The notes beneath the pieces were generated by a model. That model ran no database searches and was not told the origin of the DNA. It saw only the letters and a list, made by a program, of their open reading frames with translations. From Alentia gelatinosa (taxonomy: Eukaryota > Annelida > Polychaeta > Phyllodocida > Polynoidae), in assembly GCA_950022655.1 (NCBI GenBank), contig OX465580.1:124355016-124419015 (forward strand): 64,000 nt of DNA, in the 5' to 3' direction. The position numbers were made by a program, and so were the translations under genes. Positions 47,309 through 58,976 of this stretch are shown piece after piece. Position 1 is the first letter of the stretch; the number at the start of each line of letters is the position of its first letter.

Positions 47309-47494
47309 AAATAACCTACATGTTTGGAAATGACCTGCACCTGTACCTGATACCGACCATGTGAACTCTCGTCCGTTATCTCGGGTGGCGTGATTAGATT
47401 CCACCGCCATATTAACTTACCCCTGCCCATCAGACCTCTGTTCCTCTGGCACGACATTAACCGCCGTCTACACCAGCCGGGAACGAGCCGTCTG

Positions 47495-47545
47495 GGGTCA
47501 CGTTAAGGTCACGCTAGGGTCACGTGAAGGTCACGTGTAAGGTTC
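47495..47545 (+). promoter_or_regulatory. Tandem DR5 array of nuclear-receptor half-sites with E-boxes
   Basis: Four RGGTCA half-sites at 47495-47500, 47506-47511, 47517-47522 and 47528-47533, all in one orientation and each separated by exactly 5 bases, followed by a degenerate AGGTTC with a 6-base gap. RGKTCA-N5-RGKTCA is the classical retinoic-acid response arrangement bound by RAR/RXR. CACGTG E-boxes occur at 47521-47526 and 47532-47537. It could equally be an 11-bp microsatellite that happens to match. Confidence 0.45.
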
Positions 47546-49757
47546 CGCACCACTCCCTCCGCAGTGCCAGCTTCTCTCTCACGGCACCATCGGTCGTGCG
47601 TTCATCACCCAATGATAGGCAGCCAAGCATTCATCGAAAGCAGTACGTTTAGGCACAGGTGTGATTCTGGCCGCTGGTCAGGATGCATTCACTCATCCTT
47701 TGATGTATTGTACAGTGCAGCTAGGTTAGAGGAAGGGGCACTTTGTAACCCAACTTCACCTGAGGTAGCCTCAGAACGATGGTATGTGTATAATCCCGCC
47801 ATCGCTCTTACACACGTATCTCACCAGTCACCTTCTCGTGCATCTCCCGAGTAGCGCGATAACTTAGTTGTAACTTAGGTACCATCTTCTTGAACATACT
47901 AAGGTATGCATAAACCTAGCCAGTGTACCCGGCCATGTCCCATACAGGGGCGGGTTCCTCTGCCATAGAGCTCTCCACCGGAGTCGTCATTTTATACTGC
48001 GCACACTCTGACATATATGAAAACAAAATCGAATTGATAAATATATACCCATTTGTCTTTGCCAACCTTCAAAACAGCTGTATCTTATGTTATAACTGTG
48101 TATTTAGACACTAACTGCAAAGAGCCTCGCCTATTTACATAGAACAGCTGTTCACCCCTGAATGGAGATCAGGGGTGAACACTTTACCTCGCATAAACCC
48201 TGTATTCTCTTTACTGCCTCAGACTTTCAGTAGGCTTAAGTAGACATCGTTGAACAGACTATCATTATATACCTCTAGCTGAACGTCTATGAAATACTAG
48301 TCGCTGTTAGGTGTGCAGTATGAATTATGTTCGGGCGCGCTAAGCCCGCAATGTACTTCTTAAGTACATGAACTGGCATTTTTACATGATATTTAGTTAT
48401 ATGATAATAAGAAAACGTAGTGACTGAGCCGTTAGGATGCCATCCTCGGCCTGTTGTTCCATTAAATACGTCCCTCAGCCTCAGGCGCGGGTACATAATT
48501 CATTGGGGAAAAAAACTTTGAACGGCCATCCCCACACAGTCTCATTTACCACCATTTCTCTTAGTATTGCGGACTGTATTCATATATTAGTGACTTTCTC
48601 ACAGCTCAGAGACGGGTGAGAACTCCAACAAAGGCTAAGAGTTGGTGATAAGAGGGGTGAGAGAAGGCAAAGGGGTGTGGTAAGGCCACTCAAAAAAAAT
48701 TTGCTTCTCATCACCGCGCGCATCAGAAATAAAAACGATTTTAGAAGATTTCTTTTTTTAAAATAGGTGAACCTTGATAGAAATTATGTAAGGTATGTGT
48801 ATTTAGTATCAAATTAAAGCTCCTGATGTCAAGGATGCATTAAATGTATAGCCAATAAAAATCTGGAAACCCTTTGTTTGTCCACTTATGCGGGGTTTGA
48901 CTGTATGTCTGAAGCCCATTTCATGGCACTTCAAAATCCATCTTTGATATAGCAAAAAAAATAAAATAAATAAGATAAAGCGCCCTCGTCATATTTTTCA
49001 TGGCTCGGTGAAGAGAAACAAGTTTTTTTTTGAGTGGCCTAAAGTGTGCGATGATGGAAGGAGACGGAAATATGAACATGTAATATATGATAGTTGCGGG
49101 CTCGGCTGCGATTCACCACCAGACAGTAAGATGAATTATACAACTCACAGTCTAGGGCCATCCTCCTGCAATCTAGATTCACCCATCAGTCATCCCACCA
49201 TACCTATTTAGATAGGACATTAGGATAAACCCAATGGTATCCCAACTCATGTGTCATATCAGTGACGTCATGTCTGCGACGTGACGTCATCGTAGGGAAT
49301 CCGGGAGCGATTGTGGAAAAAAAAGCCAGTCAAACGCAAATTGCCTGGGCGCATTCATATCGATACAGAATGCCAGCATTGGTCTGGTAATTAGGGTGGT
49401 AATTAAAACCACTGTGGAGCCCTGCAGACTTGCCTCGGATAGGACTTGTGATCTGTCGGCTGTGACAAAGTTACGTGGTGGAGACGGATTGGAATGCCGA
49501 CTGAGCGTAGTGGGGTGACTGGCAGGCATGCGGTAATCGGACACATTCGGATGCTATTTGTGTAGGGCATTACGCGAGACAGTCACCAGCACAAAGACCA
49601 GCCATTACCACTGCCGACTAGGACCAGCCGTCTGATCTCAGAAATCTTTACTGATAGTCACATGGTTCATTAATATTTAGTAGTTGTATCTAAATTCAAT
49701 ATCGAGCCTTCTGTAATGCTGGGATTCGCTCATGGTAATCTTGTAAGCAGTACAATG
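47546..49757. other. No gene recognised
   Basis: Longest frame about 96 codons without features. A small inverted repeat around AGGGGTGAAC/GTTCACCCCT lies at 48152-48180. Confidence 0.5.
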
Positions 49758-50096
49758 TTTTACTATATGCCCATGCTGTATATACTGTAAATACGCACCG
49801 TTTTGGCATATGACGTAAAGATACTGTACGGACCACTGGTCCGTACACTAAAATACGGACCACCTAGCCATACATATTTATTAAAATATTTGTTGTTAAC
49901 AAAAACGAAATAGATGTTAATTTTTTTTTCGGGTATATAGTAAATATATAACGTCCAACCATGCTTGAACAAGTCACAGAACTCGATGCTAAATTACCGT
50001 TTGTACGGAACTCAGTAAACGCCTCAGTCCGTACAAACGGTAAATTAGCATCTCGTTCTGTGACTTGTACAGCATGGTCAGGACGTTCTATATAAT
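49758..50096 (+). mobile_element. Bipartite hairpin element, TTTACTATATGCCC type, word GTACGGA
   Basis: Body ends TTTACTATATGCCC and GGGTATATAGTAAAT; inside lies the palindrome GTACGGACCACTGGTCCGTA(C) plus ATACGGACCACC. The following hairpin (CGTCCAACCATGCTTGAACA ... TGTACAGCATGGTCAGGACG) carries GTTTGTACGGAAC and its complement in the arms. Confidence 0.7.
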
Positions 50097-50102
50097 TACT
50101 TC

Positions 50103-50215
50103 GGGGCCATCCATAAAGTACGTAAGTACTGAGGGGTGGGGTGGGGGTAAAAAATCTTGGAAATTTGGCGTATGCCCCTTCTTTGTTAAGATTGTGAGTG
50201 GGGTGGGGGCAATAT
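50103..50215. mobile_element. GGGGCCATCCATAAAGTACG element, partial
   Basis: Left inverted repeat GGGGCCATCCATAAAGTACG, then a G-rich interior; the right end is missing. It begins a few bases after the hairpin element ending at 50096. Confidence 0.55.
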
Positions 50216-50507
50216 AGGAAAGTCTGCGTCCATCCCCCTTCACAATGGCAGGATCTGAGACAGCCTACTGGTCCTCAGATGATAATGGGTCATTCATTAG
50301 AACAAGATATTATCTGTGAGAAGCATCTGTCTCCAGTCTGTCTGCGCTAGACAAACGTCTCCTCCATAGACATTGCGCAGTGCAGGGCCTAGTAGCAGCA
50401 GTTGCATAATATGTGAGCAGGAAATCTAATGTTCAGCCAGTGCCCACAACTTCGTTTCCACCTGCCGTACTCCTCCACTGTGTCCGAACTGTGTGTTTAT
50501 TATTGCC

Positions 50508-50717
50508 AGGGGCACACTAAGCGAGAAATGCGCCGATTTCCGGAATCACCAATACAAAATGGCATGTATGTGAGGTATTACTTCATATTTCACCTGATTT
50601 TTTCTTCCCAGACCCTAAATTATCAATGGGAGATATTACTATGAATTGATATCTCACACACACGCTGTTGGCGATTCCGGAGATCGCTGTCATGTCTCGC
50701 TTGGTGTGTCCCTGGCT
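50508..50717. mobile_element. CACACCAAGCGAGAAA MITE
   Basis: GGCACACTAAGCGAGAAATG to CTCGCTTGGTGTGTCCCTGG, with GGCGATTCCGGAGATCGCTG near the right end. A further stray right end lies at about 50733-50755. Confidence 0.7.
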
Positions 50718-50795
50718 TTACTTTCTCTCAGGCGATTCTCGCTTGGTGTGTCTGTCTCTTCAGATTGCCCGCACACGCACATACACACGCTTACT

Positions 50796-51020
50796 GAAGC
50801 CGGAGACACACCAAGCGAGTCAAGGTGGCAATCTCTGGAATCGCCAATACAAAATAGCATATATCTGAGATATTTTTTCATAGTAATATCTCCCTTCGAT
50901 AATTTAGCGTATCAGAAGCAATAATCACGGGAAATATGATATAATAGCTCACATACACGCCATTTCGTGTTGGCAATTTGAGAAATCGATGCCTTTCTCG
51001 CTTGGTGTGTCTCCGGCTTC
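50796..51020. mobile_element. CACACCAAGCGAG MITE with near-perfect ends
   Basis: GAAGCCGGAGACACACCAAG at 50796 and its exact complement ending at 51020. The interior contains AATATCTCCCTTCGATAATT and the ACACGCCATTT inner repeat. Best copy for defining the ends of this family. Confidence 0.75.
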
Positions 51021-51631
51021 AGGCTCGAATGGTGACACAAGTAGAACTTTTTCCTGTATATATTACATAAAATATAGCCGAAGACTGTAGCATACCTTTT
51101 ATAAACCAGCTACATCGTAGTACTAGCTAAACAAAAACAAGTCATCGTGGTCTAGATATATGTGTGGTTGGCTTCCATTGTGGCTTCCATTGTGGCTTCG
51201 GATGGAACTTACACTTGAGCTGTTAATATCTTTTCTACTGACTTTAGGGGGCCGAATGATTGCTGGTTCCGCCATCATCCGCAAGGAAATTCTAAGACAA
51301 GGCTCTGTAGTCGGGGGACAACCACAATTATTTGCTATTATATAATCTGTAGATAATCTTGTGTCGAGGCTAGACCCCCTCAGTGGCAAGCCAAGAAAAA
51401 CATTTTAGATAAGATCCATTGATACTTGGACCCGCCACCTGGTTCTTTGTGTCCCGTCGGGGGCAAGTTAACATAACACAATAGCTATGTGCCTTTAAGT
51501 CTTATTCTATTGCCACTTAATGTGGCGGTAAAGTGCCTATCCTACCTTAAATTGGTGGTGGAGGTTAGCGGGGTTGGGAGGGGTGGGGTGCACACCTAGA
51601 TTGTCCAATACCTCTCTCTCCGACTTACAGG

Positions 51632-51706
51632 TTGGGCTGGTCCGATCGTTTTTAGACCAAAGAGATACAAATATCTCGAAGCAGAGTATAATTTTGGATA
51701 TGTGAA
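51632..51706 (+). repeat. Short dispersed repeat
   Basis: GGTTGGGCTGGTCCGATCGT and ATACAAATATCTCGAAGCAG match 52798-52872. Confidence 0.6.
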
Positions 51707-52208
51707 GTATACAGTATGAATTCTCACTGCAAGAAATCATTCGCTTAGCTAATTGATAACAAAGTCTAACTTGCTTACCACTCTAGCAAAATACCCAAAA
51801 CAAAGGAGAAAATGATAACATGTACAAGGGGCTTTCAGAATACTGCATTCTCCTTCTTGGAGGATAATTCACTCTTTCAGCAGAGCCAGGAGAGGGTCAG
51901 TCAAGGTGATTACGGATCATACTTCACCAGAACTAATGTCATTGTGCTCTGGCGGCCAGTGTAGTGCACACCACTTTCTAGTGCAGTCTGTCACGGGTTG
52001 TTGATAACCCGCAGTCACACGTCGTCAACGCGTCATGCGGCGGCCGGAAATGCAGTCCCGTGACGGCAATGCTGGGTGTCGGCGGCGCCACAGGGAGAGC
52101 GGCAGGGGGTCATAATAGCGATCTACGGCCGAGCATGGAATAAAGGGCAGGGACCAGCCACCTAATACTGCCATCGACTTGGTCGCACCTAGACTAGCCA
52201 CCACCTCT

Positions 52209-52490
52209 TTATCCTACCCCTCATATAAATCTCCATAGACTTTAACATGGTTTGACTGTATGCCACGGTTATGGCATAAAATATGTATATGCCATTGGTG
52301 ACATATGAAGTTAAAAACATGTTACAGGGAAGGATACAATCTAAACATCACTCATTTTCACATAATTGTTTATATGCCATTTGTTGTCTTCCACTACAAA
52401 TATCACTCAGCTCTGCTTCGTGATATCATGCCGCGAAGACAACGCATGCCATATAAACAATCATATGAAATTTCGTGATGTTTCATGATA
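52209..52490 (+). mobile_element. Bipartite hairpin element, word TATGCCA
   Basis: Same subfamily as 46974-47208, with TTATCCTACCCCTCATATAA at the start and GTTTCATGATA at the end. The body has TATGCCACGGTTATGGCATA; arms have TATATGCCATTTG and GCATGCCATATA; loop ACTCAGCTCTGCTTCGT. The next base after its end is the first base of another bipartite element. Confidence 0.75.
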
Positions 52491-52784
52491 TTATCTCACC
52501 CCTGGAATAAATGTCCATAGGCTTAACATTGGAAACTCATTCTCCATGCCCTACATGTATTGCAGTCCGTTCTCCATGGTCTATATCCTGTGTGTTGTCC
52601 ATTCGTTTAGTATGTACAGGGGTGAGATAAATACAGAGAGCAACTCGTTGTGGTCAAAGAAGTCATTCTCCAACTCGTTTGAATGCTATGTGATATTCAC
52701 TCAGCTGTTGCCTTGTTCATATCACACCGCATCAAACTCGTGGAGAACGACAACTTTGACCAAAACTTGTTGGTTTCTTCTTTA
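52491..52784 (+). mobile_element. Bipartite hairpin element, word TTCTCCA, abutting the previous one
   Basis: Body TTATCTCACCCCTGG to CAGGGGTGAGATAAA (~52618-52632) with CCATAGGCTTAACATTGG; hairpin to about 52784 with arms GTGGTCAAAG...CTTTGACCA, TTCTCCA and TGGAGAAC, and loop ACTCAGCTGTTGCCTTGT. Mirror relative of 35983-36274. Confidence 0.75.
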
Positions 52785-52797
52785 GTCTCTGTCTCAA

Positions 52798-52872
52798 AGG
52801 TTGGTCTGGTCCGATCGCTTTCTGGCCAGAGAGCACGATACAAATATCTCGAAGCAGGGTAAACTTTTGGGA
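52798..52872 (+). repeat. Short dispersed repeat, second copy
   Basis: GGTTGGTCTGGTCCGATCGC and ATACAAATATCTCGAAGCAG, as at 51632-51706. It follows the hairpin element ending near 52784. Confidence 0.6.
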
Positions 52873-53059
52873 ATTTCAACTATGAATATTAGTATTTATA
52901 TAGTGAAATTTGATCATAGGTAAGAGTCTGAAATCCATGATTCCATAGTTTCATTTGGAACAGAGGTTTTAATGTCTGAAAAAGTACATAATTTTGTGTT
53001 GAACCTAAAGGTAAGATATCAGTTATAAAAATGCATTATTTCCGGAATTATAAAGGATT

Positions 53060-53105
53060 ACGTCTAATGGAACATATTGGACGTTAAACTACCCAAACAA
53101 ACAGA
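53060..53105 (+). repeat. SINE/LINE-like 3' tail fragment
   Basis: TTGGACGTTAAACTACCCAA followed by ACAAACAGAC, matching the tail of the minus-strand element at 45.4 kb. Confidence 0.5.
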
Positions 53106-53713
53106 CAAGGCCACGATATTGATTCTCCGATAGGCTAAGATTTAGTATTTTTGTATCGGTGTGTATCTGGAGGTCCATCGTGTATCGGCGTTGGTGGGCG
53201 CCGTGCCTTATGGCATTCAGGCAACGCCAGGCATCCAATGGCAGAACGTACGTAACATCGCCACCAGGGAGCGGGTGATGCGGACGTACGCCCAGGCACC
53301 TTGATGGATACGTCGCTAGTAACACGTCGTCATTAACGCTGCAGGGGACTGGCCTCTGATTGCCTCTTGGTCTGTGGAGAGGAACCTGTAATCTTAGACC
53401 TGCATTCTTAGTAGTTTTCGTTTTGGAATTCCAGGACTGGGGCCATTGACATCAGAAGTGACATAACGTTATATAAGCGTGCCCCTCCCTGATTACTTGT
53501 CTCTACGCACCAGGAAGTGACTTGCAACGGCGGCTGCCAATCTTCCCAAGCCAGGCACGAAATTGTTTTCTTAGTGGTCCACCGTTGTGAGATCGCCTCG
53601 GTATTGTTAATGTCACACTCTTTACTGCAATAACTATTTGCTCATGGAAGTGTCAGTAGGTGAGGTTTTTCTCAATCCTAATATCACTGGGTGTTCAGTG
53701 ACCTGTCTCAAGG

Positions 53714-53946
53714 GGGTGGGGTGTTCGTTCAGTGGTTAAGGCACTGGACTTGTAATCCCAAGGTTGTTCGAGTCCCACTGCAGCCACTCTTCTCCTTCAT
53801 TCCCGGCAGTGATAGATTTACTGCTATATCAAAGGCCAATCCTTCTCATACCATGTCTATGTGGTGTGGGAGGCAAAAGAACTGTCACCTCGATAAACGT
53901 CTAGGGGTGAGATATCTACCTACTGATCGTCTACAGTATCGCTACC
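53714..53946 (+). mobile_element. tRNA-Thr-derived SINE, second copy
   Basis: Same head (GTTCAGTGGTTAAGGCAC, CTTGTAA anticodon loop, GTTCGAGTCCC) and same body (ATGTGGTGTGGGAGGC, GGGGTGAGATATCTACCT) as the copy at 36.4 kb, without the extra bases in the T-arm region. It lacks the AAAC tail. Confidence 0.8.
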
Positions 53947-55312
53947 CCTGATTTAATCTAGGTAAGATAGATAAAAGTATCACGTAATGTCATGCCAGAA
54001 CATAACGATAAAAGGTGCGCTTCAAGGCCTAAGTCATAGGTAATGGAGTATCACGTAAGAAGGTTACATACTGCATGTCCAGTAGCCATAAGAAGGCTGT
54101 GCAAATAACGCTAATCATTTGGCAGAGGAAGCCGCATATTTAGCGAACCTTTTATGCATCATCACTGATGCTAGTGCACTAGGGTCAAGGTAGACTGGCT
54201 CTAGTCCCTGCATCCTATGGCTACCTTCCTCTTTGGGATACTTTAATGAACTTTATTCTTATCATGTTTAATCATTTAATGAATGTTTATGATAAAAGAC
54301 TTGAGCAAGTCAAGGGGGCCTTGCACTGTGTTATCATACACAGACAGACAGGGTTTTCTTGTTGTAAGAGTTGATAATAACTTTCACAACACTGCACAAA
54401 AACCAGTGTATGTAGTGGCTGAATATTGACTTGTTTTCATATATATGTACATGTATATATATACGCCCAGGCCTTATATACGGACGCGTCTTGGCTGTAT
54501 TTCACACCCGGCGTATATGAGAGGAAATATCCTCTCCCCCTCTGCCTCCCACCCCTTTGTGTTGGTAGAAGTAATCCTAAGGTTGTTCGAGTCTCACTGC
54601 AGCCAGTATATTGGCAATTCTCAGTAATTGCAGAGAATTTAATTGTGCAAAATGCTTTGTTTTTCGCAAAAGGTGCTCTAATCAGGAGTTAAGGGAATTG
54701 CTCATCAAGACAAGAGCGCCAAAACCCTAAGGATATAATGTGGACATCTTGATTTCTGCCACCCTAACCCCCTTATATACACCCCTATATACATTAAACA
54801 TGTTTATTGCCTAGAAACCTAGGCATTTATAAGGTTTGTAAATTTGCTCTTTAATGGTATTTCCCTACTACCGCCATATAGAGTACTTATGAACCATTAT
54901 ATAGTACAAGGGAATATAACTCACATGTATCTACTCGCGCAATACATGTATGCAGTCCTTACCGGGAACAATGAATCAGTCCTTTAGAAGGATGCCATAG
55001 CGATGACATAAGCAGATGTCTATCAGGGATGCCAGTTTGTAGGATTTTGCCTACATGTAGGATTTTCATTTTAGTCTCAAAGAGATAAAAATTGTATGTT
55101 TTGAGAACAATATAGACTCCAGGTTCCCTAAAATCTACATTGTAGATAAACTTGTTCTGTAATCTTTCAAAATTCTTAATTCTGCTACCCCCAGCACACT
55201 CAGTCAGAGAGCCTATGGATCCCAGTACTCCAACCCACAGCTGTAGGATGGTAGGATTCCTGTGGGAAATGCTCCTACGGATAAGGACAAACTTAAATAC
55301 TGACATCTGATT
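53947..55312. other. No gene recognised
   Basis: Apart from the SINE fragment at 54564, nothing identifiable. 55024-55075 has GGGATGCCAGTTTGTAGGAT, a complement-like echo of the 1-351 repeat end. Confidence 0.5.
54564..54608 (+). mobile_element. SINE head fragment
   Basis: Matches the anticodon/T-arm part of the copy at 53.7 kb (GTAATCCTAAGGTTGTTCGA then GTCTCACTGCAGCC). No body or tail is present. Confidence 0.6.
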
Positions 55313-55673
55313 GGCTTAAAATATGTCAGGTGGGAATAGAGTTATTAAAGCATTACAAAGTCTAAAATAAAATATCAGAGGAATGCCTAATGAACTTGTA
55401 AAGATATTCTGCAGAATATAGAACTGATAGTGTGTGGTAATCTTTCTTAAATGATTTTCTTTGAAGAGTACCCCATTTAGTGCAGAACTACACATATATT
55501 CACTCTCATAGCAGATATCTAGGTATCATATACTGCTAGTCCATGCCCAAGGATCTGTTAAGAGAGTGATGGGAATTCCCCTACACCATGTGCGTTTTCG
55601 CTGATACATAGACTGGCCTCAGTCCCCATGTAGGATTTTTTCCTGGCCCCAACTGGCATCCCTGGTCTATGTG
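55313..55673 (+). repeat. ~350-bp dispersed repeat, second copy
   Basis: Second copy of the repeat at 1-351, ending AACTGGCATCCCTGG. About 85-90% identical by eye. No reading frame. Confidence 0.8.
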
Positions 55674-56979
55674 TCGAAATATTTTCGTTGGCCTTCAAAC
55701 AACACATCATTGGCCCTTTTGGCAAATACGAAGTACAGAGTCTATTGACTAATCTAGTGACTAATTCCACTACATAGCTTCATAACTGTATTAGGTCGGT
55801 AGTTGGTTGTGATCACTGGTGTTTCCTGTCGTGCTTTAGTATGTTACCCTATTCTTTTCATACCCTTACTACCACATATATTATCCTATTGAGTATGTCC
55901 TACTGGTGTGTTGATGTATTTCCATGTACCTAATGTACAGTGGCGAACAGGAGGCAAGTCATATGAGTGGTATTACATCAGGATATTATCAATAGTGATC
56001 TTATCAGTTTGAGTTAAGGAAGGGGTAGAGGAATAATGTTGTGAGGCAATATGTTACATGTCCATGTCCGGATGACGAAACTGAGGAGCGGAGAGTGAAT
56101 GGACAGGCGGTTAGAGCGATGCAGGGAGACGGGTAGGAGAGTGAGTAGAGAGGCAGTTGGGAGAAGGTGGGTAGGAGAGTTGGTAGGGGACAGTTTTAAA
56201 AGAGAGAAAGTAGCCAGCTGTCTACCACATCCGTGTTAACACACCAATGTATGTAGCTATTGAAATTACAATTTACGAAACCTGTGCGCAAAACACCAAT
56301 ATTACAACAATAATACCTGATAGCGCATAGCAGATACTGTTAGTTTCGTGGTTTGAAATATCTCTTCGGTTGTATGAGGATGACGAAAAATATCCATTAA
56401 AAACCTATAATACAAATATGATTATTGCACCTGGGGAATGCTTATTGAGATACAAGATTGGTTATTTGCTCGGGTCTAATACAATTCCTGGCGGATATTA
56501 TAAAATATTTAGTGTTAGTCGCTCGTCATATACGTGAGCTAGAGAACCTTCGTGCTGAAGTAGACGCTGATGTGGAATAGACTAACCAGAGAATGCTAAA
56601 AGCCTTTCACATTTGGCTCTAAGATGAATATATATCATGTAGTTGACATTGGAAATTTGCGGTTTACAAATCTAATGTTCCATTCAATTCCCTTAATGTA
56701 AATGGTTGAAGTATTTTATTTTCGAAAACATTAGCTGGATCTACGAGCAAGTCTGAGTCATAAGGGAATTATGTTGGCAGAAATGCTAGTTTATATGTGA
56801 TCTTAGAGCATCACATATAAATATTCTGACACTGTCATTAGTTGTTCATCGTCTTCTTCCGGGCGTATGGATCGTACTTGCGGTCCAAGGCTGTAGAACA
56901 GCTTGATTAAGCCTCTATTTAAGGCTCTATCTCGCGAAATCAGAGAAAGATGGAATCTGCAGACACTAGTGGCTGAGTC

Positions 56980-57278
56980 AAGCCGGGAATGCACCAAGCT
57001 TGAAACGGCAGCCATCTCTGGAGTCGCCAAGAGATATGGGGAGTATGTTAGCTTTTATTTCATATTTCTATTTGAAAAAAATATATATACTCCACTTTAA
57101 AGTGAGGTTAAAAAAAATATATTTTAAATTTTTTATTTATTTCATATTTCACCTGATTATTGCTTGCGAGACGCTGAATTATCAATGGGAGGTATCATTA
57201 TGAAATTATAGCTCACATACTTGCCATACTTTGCTAGCGACTCTGGAGATCGCTGCCGTTTCTCGCTTGTTGTGTCGA
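56980..57278. mobile_element. CACACCAAGCGAG MITE, diverged and expanded
   Basis: GCACCAAGCTTGAAACGGCA at the left, CGCTGCCGTTTCTCGCTTGT at the right; the middle has an AT-rich expansion (57077-57140). Confidence 0.6.
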
Positions 57279-57640
57279 GTGGGCAACTGTTGCAAAGAAG
57301 CGTTATTCACGTCGATAGGTCTGCACAGGTTAATAGCGTGAGGTCAATGGTGAGCCCCACGTTACGTGATGGTCTCACACACCCTACCGTCCTGAGACAT
57401 TTCTTATTGACCGCCACTTGTTTACGTCTACCAGACCTGCTCTATGCTGTAATTCTATCCAGACTTGGAGGTGTCCAGTCGTTGAACTGTGAAATGCTTC
57501 GGCGGATCAGGGTGGCCGTATCCGGTGAGCTATCAGGCGTTGTTATGCTGCTAAAGCTGCCCCTTAGATCGATGTTATTGGTACCTGACGCTGGGATCAG
57601 AATGTTTCGTGAATTTTAGCCAATATTTTCCAAGCCTTAA

Positions 57641-57951
57641 CCCATTCAGGGCGAAAATGCCTGTAGGCATTATGCACACAGGGGGAGAACATGCCTACAG
57701 GCATTCATTATATATTCAGGCATTTTCAAATAAATACAAGAAAAATTATAAGAGTTTGTATTAAATATGGAAAGATATGGGTGGAAATGAATACATTTTT
57801 TATACTGTTTCAAAAAAAAAAAAAAGTTCTCTAGGTCACATGACAAGTTGAAACTTTACTCAAGGCATTCTCGCCCCCAGAGACATACAGCCCAGAGGCA
57901 TCCTGGCCCCTGCAGGTACTGGTATCCAACAACCTGCTCGCCTGGAAAGGG
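57641..57951. mobile_element. piggyBac-type MITE with TTAA target duplication
   Basis: Ends CCCATTCAGGGCGAAAATGC and TCGCCTGGAAAGGG, flanked by TTAA at 57637-57640 and 57952-57955. TTAA with CCC...GGG ends is the signature of piggyBac transposition. Interior has repeated GCCTGTAGGC / GCCTACAGGC. Non-coding. Confidence 0.75.
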
Positions 57952-58015
57952 TTAAGCGTTACATATACCCACACCCACTCACCCACATCACGAGCTTTAC
58001 CCTGACACAGCTCCT

Positions 58016-58221
58016 TGGGCTAGTTGAATAATCTAGCATCTTACATAAAGATTCTTTTCTTAACCTTGTACAATAATATTTAACTTCGTTTGCTAAGATA
58101 GTATCAGCCCTCCATAAGATCGTCCATAAGTGTTGAATAAAGTTGACCCACATCGCCCCAGGCTGTGTATGGCATACAGAAAAGGGTCTACATGTTGGAC
58201 ACTATATCATTCGCCGGGCCC
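58016..58221. mobile_element. GGGCTAGTTGAATAATCTAG MITE, diverged copy
   Basis: Same family as 30269-30472: TTGAATAATCTAGC, GTTGAATAAAGTTGACCCAC and CATACAGAAAAGGGTCTAC are shared; the right end is ATCATTCGCCGGGCCC. Confidence 0.65.
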
Positions 58222-58624
58222 ATGCAAATCCTTCTTGAAATGTATTGTAACATTGGATGAATACTATTCCACACCCGTTCCCACCAAAATGCATCGTATG
58301 GTTAACATAATCTTGTTTTATTTCTTATTACAGGTAAGTTCTTCCTTCGTAATCATCAATATCCCAAGGCGACGGGACGGTGAGTAATTATATCTATTTC
58401 ATATCAACTCCCATTCTCGTCTGTCTTTAAGGGTCTGCTTGCAGGTCTGATACTAACTATGTGGGATAAACCTATGATAATTTCATCTGGTATATCTACA
58501 TGAAATCCAACAGAACAAAGTCTTCATGGTATTCCGTTCACATAAATAAGGTTGTATTGACAAATAATGTTATGAGCACACTCAAATCTATATTCATATC
58601 TGTGATTACGAATAACTTCGGTAC

Positions 58625-58976
58625 TTATATAGAACGTCCTGACCATGCTGTACAAGACACAGAACGAGATGATAATTTACGGTTTGTACGGAACGAGACA
58701 TTTATGCCGAGTTCCGTACAAACCGTATATTATCATCGAGTACTGTGACTTGTACAAGTATAGTTGGACGTTATATATTTACTATATAAACGAAATTAAA
58801 AAAAATATCATTAATTTAATTTTTAACAACCGATATGTTAATAAACGTGTATGGCAAGGTGGTCAGTATTTTAGTGTACGGACCAGCGGTCCGTACAGTA
58901 TTTTCGTACAGTATTTTACGTCATATGCCGAAACGGTGCATATTTACAGTATATACGGCATGGGTATATAGTAAAT
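58625..58976 (-). mobile_element. Bipartite hairpin element, TTTACTATATGCCC type, minus orientation
   Basis: Inverted relative of 49758-50096: hairpin first on the plus strand (GAACGTCCTGACCATGCTGT, arms GGTTTGTACGGAAC), then the body with GTACGGACCAGCGGTCCGTA(C). Ends match over about 350 bp with moderate divergence. Confidence 0.7.

Noticed and set aside
57641..57951. The GCCTGTAGGC repeats as a riboswitch-like or regulatory structure
   Set aside because: They are subterminal repeats of a piggyBac-type MITE bounded by TTAA.
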